In this document: positions 10,050 to 20,362 of the stretch, in pieces
Position numbering within the stretch: the first letter of the stretch is position 1
Layout: each line of letters opens with the position of its first letter
DNA from: Bettongia penicillata ogilbyi
Taxonomy: Eukaryota; Chordata; Mammalia; Diprotodontia; Potoroidae
Reading direction: 5' to 3'
Assembly: GCA_023548195.1 (NCBI GenBank)
Contig: JAJHZJ010000531.1
Coordinates: 8,109,900-8,173,899, forward strand
Length of the DNA: 64,000 bases
The notes under the pieces: generated by a model
What the model saw: only the letters and a program-made list of their open reading frames with translations
What the model was told of the DNA's origin: nothing
The model's database searches: none
Made by a program: the position numbers and the translations under genes

Positions 10050-10893
10050 GAGACAGAGAGCACAGAGTGAATTGAATAGGATGGGACCATATCTTAAAAG
10101 AAATTAAGGTAAATGGTGAGAGAGAAATGTAGTGGGAGGAAAGAGGGTGAAATGGAAGGGGGTAATTATATGTCATTTAAGAAGCAAGTAGGAGACTTTT
10201 TAGTGGAGGGAAAAAGAGGAGAGCTGAGAAAAAAAAACAACAAACAATTAGTTTACCCTCATCACATTTGAGTAAAGGAAGGAATAAAATGCACACTCAT
10301 TTTGGTATGAAAACCTATCTTACAGTATAGGAAAGTGGGGGAGAAGGAGATAAGCAAGGGGGGGATGATGGAAGGGAGGGCAAAGGGAGGAGGGAGCAAT
10401 TTGAAGTCAACACTTGGGGCGGGACAGGATCAAAAGACAGAAGAGAAACAATGAGGGGCAGGGTAGGATGGAGGGTAATTCAGTTAGTCTTACACAACAC
10501 GACTATCAGGGAAGTCATTTGCAAAATTACACAGATATGGCCTATATTGAATTGCCTGCCTTCCCAAAGGGAATGGGTGGGGAGGGAGGGATGGGGAGAA
10601 TTTGGAACTCAAAGTTTTAGGAACAACTGTTTAGTATTGCTGTTGCTACTAGGAAAGAAGACATACAGTTAATGAGGAATAGAAAGGCATCTGGCCCTAC
10701 GGGAGAAAAGGGAAGATGGAGACAAGAGAAGGGAGGGATGACAGAAGAGAGGGCAGATTGGAGATAGGGAAAATTAGATTGCTTGGGGTATTGGGGTGGG
10801 GGGAGGGGATAAAAGGGGAGAAAATTTGGAACCCAAAATTTTGTGAAAATGAATGTAAAAAGTTAAATAAATAAATAATAATTTAAAAAAAAA

Positions 10894-10906
10894 GAAAAGT
10901 ACTCTG
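10894..10906 (+). repeat. Target-site duplication of HAL1 copy 1, right
   Basis: Exact repeat of 7912-7924, following the A-rich 3' tail. Confidence 0.92.
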
Positions 10907-12255
10907 TTGTGTTTTTAACTGTTCATTAGATCTGGAAGTAGCAAGCAAAGCCTCTTAAAGAAATCTTAGAACCTAATGTAGAAAGAAAAAGGAGAAAACA
11001 AAACTGGTTGGCCTGAGGTAGGGCTCATATGCTAAAGGAGAAGGAAGGTAAGGGAAGGAGTTCCACTGTTGTACATAGAAGGGTTTTCCACCAAAGGGGA
11101 AAGGAAAAGGGATTTCTATGGGGGCTCTATTTACCTGACCTGTTTGACATTTATTTCAGATTCCCTACCTACTTTTAAGAGGACTCTAGGCACTTATAGA
11201 TTAAAACACATTTAAGGATAAAACAGAGCCAGATACTAACCCAAAGGCACTGAAGAAAGAAAAAACTCAGAAATTATCATAGGGGAAAGAACCTTGGACT
11301 TCAAATCAAGAGACACCCCACTTTCAATCTGAACTCAGGCACTAATCTGTGACCATGGACAAGTGACGACTTCTCTGAACCTCAGTATCTTCATCTGGCT
11401 AACACCTGAATAGAATACTTTTGTACTGTTAGGCATAATAAAGGAAATGGTTTCAGAGAAAAAGTCATGAGCTGATTAGACTGAAGTGAGCATAGTCAAA
11501 GCAGTTTACACAATAACAACAGCCCTGCAAAGAGAAACAACTTTGACTTAGGAAATCTCATCAGTGCCATGAGCAACAGCAATTCCAGAGGACCCATGAG
11601 GAAGCATGGTGCCTGCTGCCACACAGAGCTAATGGGCACACACTTTTTCATATGGCCAATATGAGAATTTGTGTCGCTTGACTATTCATATTGGTGACAA
11701 GGTCTTTGTTTTTCTTTTTTTTTTTCTAGTGAAGCAGGGGTAAAGGAAGAGAAAATACATGCTTGTTACTAATACCTGTAGCACCTATTTCACAGGTTTG
11801 TTACAACAATCAAATGAATACTTGTTATATGCAAAGCATTTTATAAACCATAAAGCATCATACATCTGTGAGCCAGCTCTACCTATGGATTGATCAGTTT
11901 TCAAAGAGAGCATCTGCACCTCAGGTATCATGACCGCTGTGAATCAGGTCTTGGTTAATTGCCGTTGATTGTCTAGCCTAGATTTTTAAAAGTTTTAATA
12001 ATGTAGATTATACTTGAAAGTATGGGTACAATGCTTTTTTTTGTAGCCCAATTTTTAAACACTTACAAGTCATGTCACCTTTTTTCTGATGGCATAGTCT
12101 TCTTCAGCAACAAAGGATGAACACACACACACACATACACACACACACCAGCACAACCCCGTATAGTTCTATAAAGATTGCTTGAGCTCAGCAGGAGGGC
12201 AGTACAAGGCTCAGGGAATGAAGTCATCACCAGACCTAAAGGCTAATAATAATGG
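10907..12255. other. THER/MIR pieces in otherwise unassigned DNA
   Basis: 11275-11455 is a THER/MIR-like SINE (+) with CTTCAAATCAAGAGACACC, CTGTGACCATGGACAAGTGA and CTCTGAACCTCAGTATCTTC. 11790-11870 looks like a THER 3' tail. 12065-12150 resembles the tail of the type-B SINE, ending in a CA repeat at 12118-12150. The rest is unrecognised. Confidence 0.5.
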
Positions 12256-12365
12256 TCATAAGAGGACAACATGTAGCATTTATAGAGGGCCTTGAGGTTT
12301 GCAAAGTGTTTTACCTCCATTATCTCTCATTGATCCTCACAATATCCCTGCATACAACTGTCAGC
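12256..12365 (-). repeat. MIR-like fragment
   Basis: TAGCATTTATAGAGGGCC, GTTTGCAAAGTGTTTTACC and CATTGATCCTCACAATATCC are MIR/MIR3-type blocks in reversed orientation. Confidence 0.6.
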
Positions 12366-12419
12366 TGTCATTAAAAACTGACAAAAAAAATGGAAGGAAA
12401 CAACAGTCACAGTAGGGGT

Positions 12420-12865
12420 TATTTTTCCCTCCTGACCCTGCCTTTCCTCTAAACTTAGGAAAGTTTCTATCCAGAGTACAACCACCCTCTCCGTTACCCA
12501 GGTCATAGTGCCCGAATAGGCGTTGATTCTTCCCTAGAGCCCTCTATGTTGGACCACTTGCCAGGTCTTATTGATTTTACCTTCCTATCTCTCATTTCCA
12601 TCCTCTTCTCTTCATTCACAGGTTTTTTGTTAGGGTGCTGACTCAGGTTCTTATTACCTCCCACATAAACTATTGCAATATCCTCCTAAATGATCCCCCT
12701 GCTTCCACTCTCTTCTTCTCCACCTCCCTTGCTAACAAGGTGGTATTCCTAAAGCACATGTATGACCACATCACTAACTTAGTCAAGAAACTTAAGTGGC
12801 TGCCTCTAAGACAAAATACAAATATAATACATTCTCAGCATGGTATTTAAAGGTGTCTACAATCT
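12420..12865 (+). repeat. L2 LINE fragment
   Basis: L2 ORF2 blocks appear in order: TTATTGATTTTACCTTCC, CAGGTTCTTATTACCTCCCA, AAACTATTGCAATATCCTCC, CTAACAAGGTGGTATTCCTA and GGCTGCCTCTAAGACAAAAT. The frame is broken. Confidence 0.8.
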
Positions 12866-12873
12866 GCCTCTAC

Positions 12874-13117
12874 GACAGCTAGGTGTTACAATGGATAGAG
12901 TGTGCCAGGCCTGGAATCAGGAAGATTCATCTTTCTGAGTTCAAGTCTGACCTCAGATACTTACTAGCTATGTGACCCTGGAGAAGTCACTTAATCTTCT
13001 TTGCCTCAGTTTCCTCAACTATCAAATGAGCTGGAGAAGGAAATGGCAAACTACTCCACTCTCTTTGCAAAGAAAACCTCAAATGGGATCACAAATGACT
13101 CAATAATGACAACAACC
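12874..13117 (+). repeat. Marsupial tRNA-like SINE (WSINE1-type)
   Basis: Nearly complete: the head CAGCTAGGTGTTACAATGGA, TCAAGTCTGACCTCAGATAC, CTTCTTTGCCTCAGTTTCC and GAGCTGGAGAAGGAAATGGC, ending in an RTE-like tail. It is inserted at the end of an L2 piece. Confidence 0.88.
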
Positions 13118-13274
13118 ATTAAACCAATTAGCCTTAATTAGCTTTTACAATGGGACATTTTCTTCAGAAAAAAACCCAGCAAAGACAGAAGTACAAATCT
13201 GCCCCCGACCCCAATACCTTAGAGGTACAGTCTCCTTTATACCAAATTGAGCTCAGGACTCAGATAATGAAGTT

Positions 13275-13530
13275 TCTATATTCCAGGCAGTTCAGGGACA
13301 CAGTGGATAGAACATCTAACCCAGTATTGAAAATAAGTCCTCAGACCGTTACTTTTTGCATGACCCCAGGCAAATCATTTAACCTCTGTCTGCCTCAGTT
13401 TCCTCATCTATAATATGGGACAATAATAGCACCTAGCCCCCACGGTTGCTATAAAAATCAAACTAGATATTCGTAAAGTGCTGTGTAAATACAGACTATT
13501 ATATAAATGTTACCTATTATTTTGCATCTC
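13275..13530 (+). repeat. THER/MIR-type SINE
   Basis: GGGACACAGTGGATAGAAC, CATGACCCCAGGCAAATC, CTGCCTCAGTTTCCTCATC and a distal TATTATATAAATG end. Confidence 0.7.
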
Positions 13531-13534
13531 TCTG

Positions 13535-13625
13535 GTAAAATGTAAGCTTCCAGAAGGTACAGATTGTTGAATTTTTGTCTTTAATTCCTAACACCTAACA
13601 CAGGCATTTAATAACTCTGGAGTTG
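13535..13625 (+). repeat. L2 3' end fragment
   Basis: AAAATGTAAGCTTCCAGAAG and TACAGATTGTTGAATTTTTG, then an eroded GGCATTTAATAA, match the conserved L2 3' end. Confidence 0.6.
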
Positions 13626-14515
13626 AAAAGATGCTTTGAATGACAACTTGGGTTTAAAATTTTCTGGTTGCCAATGCACAAATCTACACATATAGGGTTA
13701 CTTAGTTTTCTTTTCTTGGCAACAGAAAACAGGGAAATTCATCTGCAGAACTAAATTTTCAAAGAACTGAAGCCAAGCAGGAATTTATTACACAAATCCC
13801 ATATAGAGGACATTGAGTGCCAAGGGGGATAATATCTGCAGTCACAGTTTTACAAAGGCTAGAGAAATGATGTTCCACTCAGCTATTATATATGTACACT
13901 GTCGATTAAGGCAGAGGACATCTCACTAAATCATCACTTGGTGAAATCATTTCTAGGAAGGGCCAAGATCATGTGATCCAGGTGGAAGCATACCTGTTCT
14001 CCCTCACCAGACCCTCATTTCTTCCCTACTTTTGTTTTTTCCAGTCTATCATTCCTGTCCTGAATTTACTTCACTTTCTGCTCAGTCTTGGGTATGAAGA
14101 CTATCCAACATAAACATTTTGCAAAACTTAAAGCACCACATAAATGCTCCTTCGATAATACCTTCCCCTCTACCCTTGAAGCCAGCAGCATGCTGGAAAA
14201 TGTTTAACAACGGACTCTTGGGGGATGGAGGGAATTATTAACATTTCCCCCATCACTTCATTAAGTCTAGATAATCAACAAAGCGACAAATCAAGCCTTG
14301 ATTTGTGTCATTTGCTGATTTCCAAAGTGCAAATGTTCATAGTGAAAATTTAACAATCAGATCTCAAGAGTCCAATTCATGCTGGCTCCAGAGTACTTCT
14401 ACTTGAAGTCCTCATCCTATAATTGTACAAATATTTTTATGATGTCATTTGAATAGGAAACTGTCTCTCCTTACAGAGCTCTAGGCAATGGACAGTTAAC
14501 AAGAGCAATAAGACA
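13626..14515. other. Single-copy DNA, possible conserved noncoding element
   Basis: No repeat was recognised. The stretch at about 14205-14420 is free of repeat blocks and contains AT-rich homeodomain-like and other factor-like motifs. This is only a guess at regulatory function. Confidence 0.35.
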
Positions 14516-14685
14516 AAAATGATAGTAGCTACTTAAATTAAGATTTGCAAAGTGCATCCAAGAATTCTGGGAGGTGGGAAATACAAATACCATTATTCCA
14601 GCCTTACAGATGAGAAAAGAGAAAACAAATACCATTATTCCAGCCTTACAGATGAGAAAAGCGAAGCTAAGAAGTGAAGCTTCCT
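14515..14685 (-). repeat. MIR-like fragment with 42-bp tandem duplication
   Basis: MIR blocks GATTTGCAAAGTGCATCC and CCTTACAGATGAGAAAAG. The segment starting ACAAATACCATTATTCC is tandemly duplicated with a 42-bp period (starts at 14583 and 14625) and almost no divergence, so the duplication is recent relative to the MIR. Confidence 0.8.
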
Positions 14686-14833
14686 TTCACCTGCCATTTC
14701 TACCCTACTAAATTTTAACCTTGAGTAAATCCTACCATCCACCTTCTTTTCTCCTACTTCTGAACTGCCAAACACCGTTGGAAGAGAAGGCAAAGGCATG
14801 CTGACTGGATCCACTACAGAGTTATGCTTTACA

Positions 14834-14859
14834 TATGTGTGTGTGTGTGTGTGTGTGTA
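14834..14859. repeat. (TG)n microsatellite
   Basis: A short uninterrupted TG repeat in otherwise unassigned DNA. A MIR-like piece follows at about 14925-14985. Confidence 0.95.
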
Positions 14860-15004
14860 TCTGGACTAGGTCCTCACTGTTGTATAAGAAACTTGTATTT
14901 GACTCATATTGACTCTATTAGAAGCAATTATTCAACAAATATTAATTAAGAGCCAAGTATGTGTCCCAGGCACTAAACACTGATGGGAGGCGGGCAGGGA
15001 GGAA

Positions 15005-15265
15005 AGCAGCCAGGTGGCAACCAGTTGGCTTAGTGGATAGAGCCCCAGCCCTGGAATCAGGAGTATCTGAGTTTAAGTCCAGCCTCAGACACCCACCAGC
15101 TGGGTGACTCGGGACATATCACTTAATCCTGTTTACCTCAGTTTCTTTATCTGTAAAATGACCTGGAGAAGCAAGTGGAAAACCACTCCAATATCTTTGG
15201 CAAGAAAACCCCGAATGAGTCACAAAGAGTCAGAGACAACTGAAACAACTAAATGACAACAAAAG
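15005..15265 (+). repeat. Marsupial tRNA-like SINE (WSINE1-type)
   Basis: CCCAGCCCTGGAATCAGGAG, AAGTCCAGCCTCAGACACCC, TTACCTCAGTTTCTTTATC and TTTGGCAAGAAAACCCCGAA, with a CAACTAAATGACAACAAAA tail. The head carries a small insertion. Confidence 0.88.
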
Positions 15266-15319
15266 AGGATACAGATACAATGAATGAAATAATCAGTACT
15301 CTAGGGGAGCTAAAATTCT

Positions 15320-16890
15320 GCCCCCTTGCCCTAGTAGCTATTCTAAACCTTTTCTTCTTTCCCTAAATCTTTTACCATCCATCCTACCCTTTTGCAACAG
15401 ATGACCTCACTTCTTGCAGTTCTGAGGATGAAGCAAGCCCACAAGGGAAACTCTTCATTTCCCCACTCCAGTTGTCTAAGTCTTCCCAAGTCTTCCTCTT
15501 TGCTTTTTTTCTTTTGATCTCTGAGGAAGAGGTGAACATCCTTGCTAAAACTAATCACTCCACCTTTACCTTTGAACCCATCTCCTTTCTTGGTCTTCCT
15601 TTATCAATCAGTCCTATGCCATGTAGCTTCAATCTTTCCCTCCTTGCTGGCTTCTTCCTTTTAGCCCGCAAACATATTCAGGTCTTCCCGCCAGTCTAAA
15701 AACCTATCTTCCCTTCAGGTATCATCTTATCTTCCTCCCACTCTTCCCCCTCAATTCCAAATTTCTAGAAATACCAGTTTGTTACCTCATCACCTCCTCA
15801 TAATCATTCTCTACTCATTACCCACTCACTGCTTGCAATCTGGCTTCCATCTCTATTACTCCACTGAAACTACTCTGCAAAATCATTGACAATCTCATAA
15901 ATTCAATATCCCTTTTTTATACTTTAATCTTTCTTGATCACCGTGACATCTGGTCCTGCACGTGACCTCCTCCTCCTTGATCCCCCTTTCTCACTCAGCC
16001 TCTGAAATGCTAGACCTTCACAGATCTCTTCTCACCCCAAGAACTCTTTCTCCTTTTGCCTTCTCTAGCTCCTTATCTTCTTCCCATCCCTCAAACTTGG
16101 GATCCCCTAGGACTCTGCTCTCTTTTCTTTTCTTCCAGTGATCCCTCTATATCTTGATCTCATCTATTCTCATGACTTCAACTATCATCTCTGCAAGCTA
16201 CACCCAATATGTCTGTCTTATCCCAGATTTCCAGTGCCATATTTTCAATTACATTCTGAATATCTCATTCCCTCAACACTTTAAACTCAACATGAAAAAA
16301 AAACCATACATCATAGGGCAGATAGGTGGTGCAGTGGATAGAGTGCTTGACCTAGAGTCAGAAGTTCAAATACAGCCTCAGACACTTACTAACCCTGGGC
16401 AAGTCATTTAATTCTACTTGCCTCCAAAAAAGAAACCCTAACAATTTTCTGCAGAATTTATGTTCCTTCTAACTCCTCTCTTTCAGTTCATGCCTCACTA
16501 TCTTTCCCATTCCAGAAGAACTGAACTTGAGTCTCTTTGTCAATTCTTCCCTTTTCTTCTCCCCCAACAATGTTGCTAAGTGCTCTCAATTCTACCCCCA
16601 ATACATCTTTCATCTTTTCCCTGCTCTCCATTCCCTGCACAACAAGGCCAAGCTCTTGTCTATCCTTTCCTAGACTATTGTCTAGTGGGTCTTTCTACTA
16701 ATTTCAGTCTAACTCCTCTCTAATCCACTCTCATCACCCATTATAATAACCTCCTAATGGATGGTCTTTCCTAAATGCTCTATTTTGCTTTCTTTTTCCT
16801 CTACATTCTCTTCCCCTTATGATCCCATCCACTTCTATGACTTTCAATCTATCTTCCACACACTTGCCAAAGTTTTTTTCCTAAAATATA
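15320..16890 (+). repeat. Long L2 LINE remnant, ORF2 region
   Basis: About 1.4 kb of eroded L2-type sequence. Recognisable blocks are GCAATCTGGCTTCCATCTCT, CCACTGAAACTACTCTGCAA, TCTCATGACTTCAACTATCA, CTTTAAACTCAACATGAAAA and CATTATAATAACCTCCTAAT. Stops and indels occur throughout. A SINE at 16313-16433 interrupts it, and an L1 5' fragment ends it at about 16893. Confidence 0.72.
16313..16433 (+). repeat. Marsupial tRNA-like SINE, 3'-truncated
   Basis: GGGCAGATAGGTGGTGCAGT, GCAGTGGATAGAGTGCTTGA and GGGCAAGTCATTTAATTC, ending at an A-rich stretch after the Pol III-type head. It is inserted in L2. Confidence 0.82.
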
Positions 16891-16892
16891 TT

Positions 16893-17325
16893 TGGGGGTG
16901 GAATCAGGAAAGTGGAGTAAGACAGGACTCACCCAAACTCTCTCAAATTCTCCTCCAAACAATTATAAAATAATACCTCAAAATGAGTTCTGGAGTCACA
17001 GAACCAACAAAAGGATGGAGTAAAACCATTTTCCAGCCCAAGACAACTTGGAAGTTCTCCAGGAAAGGTCTGTCTCACTCAGGTAAATGGCAAGGGCCCA
17101 GCAGTGAGGCCCCATATTCCTGATGCAGCAGGTCCGTAGCAAAGTCCCATGTCCCCGGGGCAAGAAGTGTGGGACTGTGCATCCTCTACTGCAGGAGTAG
17201 AACCCAACTTTAATATAAAATTGCTGGAAAACGAGTAAAAAAAAAAAGAAAGAACTTAATCAAAGAAAATTACTATGGTAACAGGGGATATCAAAACCCA
17301 AACTCAGAAGAAGACAATCTATTCC
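16893..17325 (+). mobile_element. L1/HAL1 5' fragment (copy 3)
   Basis: Matches the older-type 5'UTR seen in copies 4 and 6: GTGGAATCAGGAAAGTGGAG, CAAACAATTATAAAATAATA, CTGGAGTCACAGAACC and TTTTCCAGCCCAAGACAAC. It then jumps to a short ORF1 N-terminal piece near 17290 and stops. No tail is present, so it is a deleted remnant. Confidence 0.78.
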
Positions 17326-17329
17326 CTCT

Positions 17330-18180
17330 TATCCTATCCCACTTGTGTACGAATCCTCCATAGGTGGTCTAACTGACATGGTGGAGGCCTTCCCCAAGAT
17401 CTCTAATTACTGAATGGATTCCAGTAGAGCATGCAGGTCATCCCTCTGTTCAGTTATTTACTTTTATCCCACAAATGGTCCACCTTCTCTAATCATTCAT
17501 CAGTTTGACAAGCATTATACCACTTCTTTTGTGCAGTTCTTGGTCAGTAATGTGCTATAGTTCACTCAGAATCACCGTGCACCTCTCCATTGCCGTTTGA
17601 GTGACTCATTACTTTAATTCTTCAGAGATCATAGTATTTAATGACTCACAGCCATACAATATAACTGGAAGCTTGTTGTTGTGGTTGTTTTAATGGCTCT
17701 TTGTTCTATACAGAAGTTAAAGGTCAATGAAAGCATAGCACACTTTCCCAAAAGTATTCTATCCCACCCTATTCAATTCTGAGTCCAGCTAATTAAGAAC
17801 ATACTACACATAGTTCAATATCTGTCTGGGATACATGTACTAATGAACAAACTCTATGGGTTGTCCATTCAATTGCATATCACAATCTTGACATTTGACA
17901 GTCCTAATCCACTTGGTCAACTATGAGTCAAATTCTTTTAAGTAATAATAGTTCTCATTCAGGAGGTTCTGCAAGGTTAGGGTTTTATGCAATTAACACA
18001 ATGTCATCCAGAGAGAGTAGCAGCTGAGGGAACTCACCACTTAAAGAATCCCTCTTCCTGGACTCTCGGCTGAACATCCACTATGATGATAACATCAAAC
18101 ACTTGCGTTGGCTACATTTCTCCTCATTTTATGCTTGACTGGATACTAAAAAATCAAAGGGTCATTACACAAAATTATCT
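17330..18180 (-). mobile_element. RTE (BovB-like) LINE fragment, reverse-transcriptase region
   Basis: On the minus strand, 18020-17989 translates as LSLDDIVLIA, matching the RTE reverse-transcriptase catalytic box FADDIVLIA. Downstream blocks resemble RTE sequence (AAATGTCAAGATTGTGATAT). The upstream part is eroded and stops are frequent, so it is dead. A second fragment at 24550-26130 carries FADNIVLIT. Confidence 0.75.
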
Positions 18181-18224
18181 CTATTGTCACATATTTCAAT
18201 GTGCATGAAGACTATCTTGTTTAA

Positions 18225-18430
18225 GTGAGCAAAGACCATGATATATTGGAGCAAACTGAAAACAGCATAAGCCCATTGTTAAATTTTCATGGAGACCATT
18301 CACACCTCAGAAATCAGCAAAAAAATTGCCACAATCAGACCTTCATTTACTGCTTGTTTAGATGCTTACTGGAGTGTGGCTGCTGCCCATGCTGTAGTTT
18401 CTTGGAGCAACAGGTGAGAGTTGAGTACTA
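18225..18430 (+). repeat. Unclassified repeat, shares a block with 19690
   Basis: The block GCCCATTGTTAAATTTTCA followed by CATTCACACCTCAGAAATCA recurs at 19702-19757 with a few changes. Two such copies 1.4 kb apart indicate an interspersed or local repeat that I cannot name. Confidence 0.6.
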
Positions 18431-18489
18431 GGTGGACACCAAAGATAGATGAGCAGAAGCCCTCACACCAAATTATTTTAAATATTTTG

Positions 18490-18630
18490 CTGTCCCAGGC
18501 TTCCTATCAAATGCCTAATAAAGTATAAGCTCCCAGTCCTAACGCTTACAACATCCTATAATTTTGGTCCTACTTAACTTTTCCAGCCCTAAATCATAAT
18601 ACTTTTCTTAACATGTTAGTCATTCTAGAG
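18490..18630 (+). repeat. L2 LINE fragment
   Basis: Blocks resemble the L2 ORF2 segment that normally reads GCCCTTTACAACCTGG and ACCTTTCCAGCC. Strongly eroded. Confidence 0.5.
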
Positions 18631-18724
18631 AGGGATAAGCAAAATATTAGAGGAATTCAAAGATGAGTGAGGTCATTTCTGACTAGGACAAAGGAATAGG
18701 AAAAAAAAAGGCATTGGATTTGAA

Positions 18725-18930
18725 CTCAAAAGGGATTTAAAGTCCACAGAGACTGAGATTGAATTTCATCTCTGATATCTATTAGCTGTGAGACTTTGGG
18801 CACATCATCTAACCTTTCTGTTATTCATTGCCCCTCTCTGTAAAACAGGGGGAAAACAATTGGAATGGATGACTTTTAAAGCCCCTTCCAACTCAAAATC
18901 CTATGATCTTATGATCCTATGAATTAAACA
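18725..18930 (+). repeat. THER/MIR-type SINE
   Basis: TTGAATTTCATCTCTGATAT, TTAGCTGTGAGACTTTGGGC, CCCCTTCCAACTCAAAATCC and TATGATCTTATGATCC. Confidence 0.72.
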
Positions 18931-18959
18931 AAATTATATTGCTTACCTATCCTAACATA

Positions 18960-19785
18960 AGCACCTGGTTCCAACAACATACTACACATAATTCAGTTCA
19001 ACAACTATGGGGACAGTTATTCTTATAAGAACAGAATAGAGGAAGAACTGGGGTGGTGGATATAGTCGGGGGATTGGGTATGGGAGTTGTCCAGGATGTC
19101 TCCAGCAGAGATCAGGTTGAGGAGCAGGACAAGCAAAATGGAGTTGGAGTTGGAACGGAGCTTGGCAGGTATCACATAGCTTAATATTCCTCCAGTTGGT
19201 TTAAGCAGGTTGTGGGATAGCTTGACTGTAAAGTTTTGACTAGGTTTGTTGGAGCAGCATTGCATGGAATATGCCAGCACAACACTTTTTTTCATCCATA
19301 CAATTGAAGGGATACAATTTGGAGAAGTGAAATAAACGCATCATTAATGTATCCATTAGACCATCTCTCTCAAAACTCAGTGCCTCAAATGAGCTTTGAA
19401 CAAGTGCTGGTTCTCATTCAGTTCACAATCCAGTTCTCTAAAGAGTGCTTCAAGTGCAGTAGTCTACATCATCACTGAATAAAGGGAGCTCTTGATAACA
19501 GAATTGACACTCTCCTGTGTTTGACTTTCTTTTCAAGTGAACCATGAAGGGAAAGAAGATACAGAGGAGCTTTTACTCAAACAGACTCAAGAGGGCCTGC
19601 AGTCAGGACGTAGCACCCAGAGGGACATTTGCCACAGAACAGAGTCCAGTACCCTGGACTTGGCATGAGGAAGGACCAGGAACAAGTTTGAAACAGCCGG
19701 AGCCCATTGTTAAATTTTCAGGGACAGCATTCATAACTCAGAAATCAATAAAGTAAATGCAAAAATCAAGTCTGCAAAAAGGGCT
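18960..19785. other. Unclassified, possibly an old LTR or DNA element
   Basis: No family was recognised. It contains a GAATAAAGGGAGCTC block (AATAAA at about 19479) and ends in the repeat block shared with 18255. No coding potential is supported. Confidence 0.3.
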
Positions 19786-19789
19786 CATG

Positions 19790-20362
19790 GCCACAATCAA
19801 ATATCCAATGAGCATTTTAAAGGTACCTACTAAGTGCTGGCATTTAACTGGAAATACAAAAACAAGAAAACAGTCTCTGCTCTCAAGAGGTTTACATTCT
19901 AAATTTCCTAAATACATCCTACATATCGCCTCGCTTTCATTCTGTTGGGGGGTTTCCCACATGTCCACAAAATAAGCAAATACAGAATATATTCAAAATA
20001 AATACAAAATGATTAGAAGAGCTCAGACTAACAAGTGAGGAATCAGGAAAGACCCTGGAGCCAAGTTTTGAAAGGAATTAAGAGTTCCAAAAAGCAGAGA
20101 TGAAGAAGAGGGTGAACATTTTGGGCATGGGAGACACCCTGCTCAAAGTCATGGGGATGGGGAGTATTCTCTCTGGACAATAGTGTATATACAAGCAAAT
20201 ACTATATAATAATCCTGGAATGGCAAGTTGGAAGCAGGGTGTAAAGAAGTATAAATACCAGAGGCATTTGATAATGTAATTGATCCTAAAAATAGGATCC
20301 ACTGAAACATCTTAAGCAGGAGAGTGACAGCTCTAGAACTAGGCTTTAAGAATGTTGATTTG
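19790..20362 (-). repeat. L2 LINE 3' part, left piece
   Basis: Reversed L2 3' sequence: AAAACAGTCTCTGCTCTCAA, GAGGTTTACATTCTAA and GGATCCACTGAAACATC. It resumes at 23091 after HAL1 copy 4 as TTCAGTGGCTATTTGGAAGA, so the element was split by that insertion. Confidence 0.75.

Larger units (their letters stand above)
7925..10893 (+). mobile_element. Full-length HAL1-like (ORF1-only L1) retrotransposon, copy 1
   Basis: A 2.97-kb non-LTR element with an L1-type 5' end (GGCGGAGCCAAGATAGCGG), a GC-rich 5'UTR with three 70-bp units, one ORF1 (8767-9867), an intergenic-like spacer, a G-rich 3'UTR and an A-rich tail. A complete L1 would have about 3.8 kb of ORF2 after ORF1. Here the spacer joins the 3'UTR with no ORF2 sequence. 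Exact 13-bp target duplications show this structure arrived as one insertion. Length and layout match copy 2 (2955 bp), which argues for a propagating half-L1 family that uses ORF2 protein in trans. HAL1 elements are known from mammals including opossum; assignment to a named family would need a library search. Confidence 0.9.
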
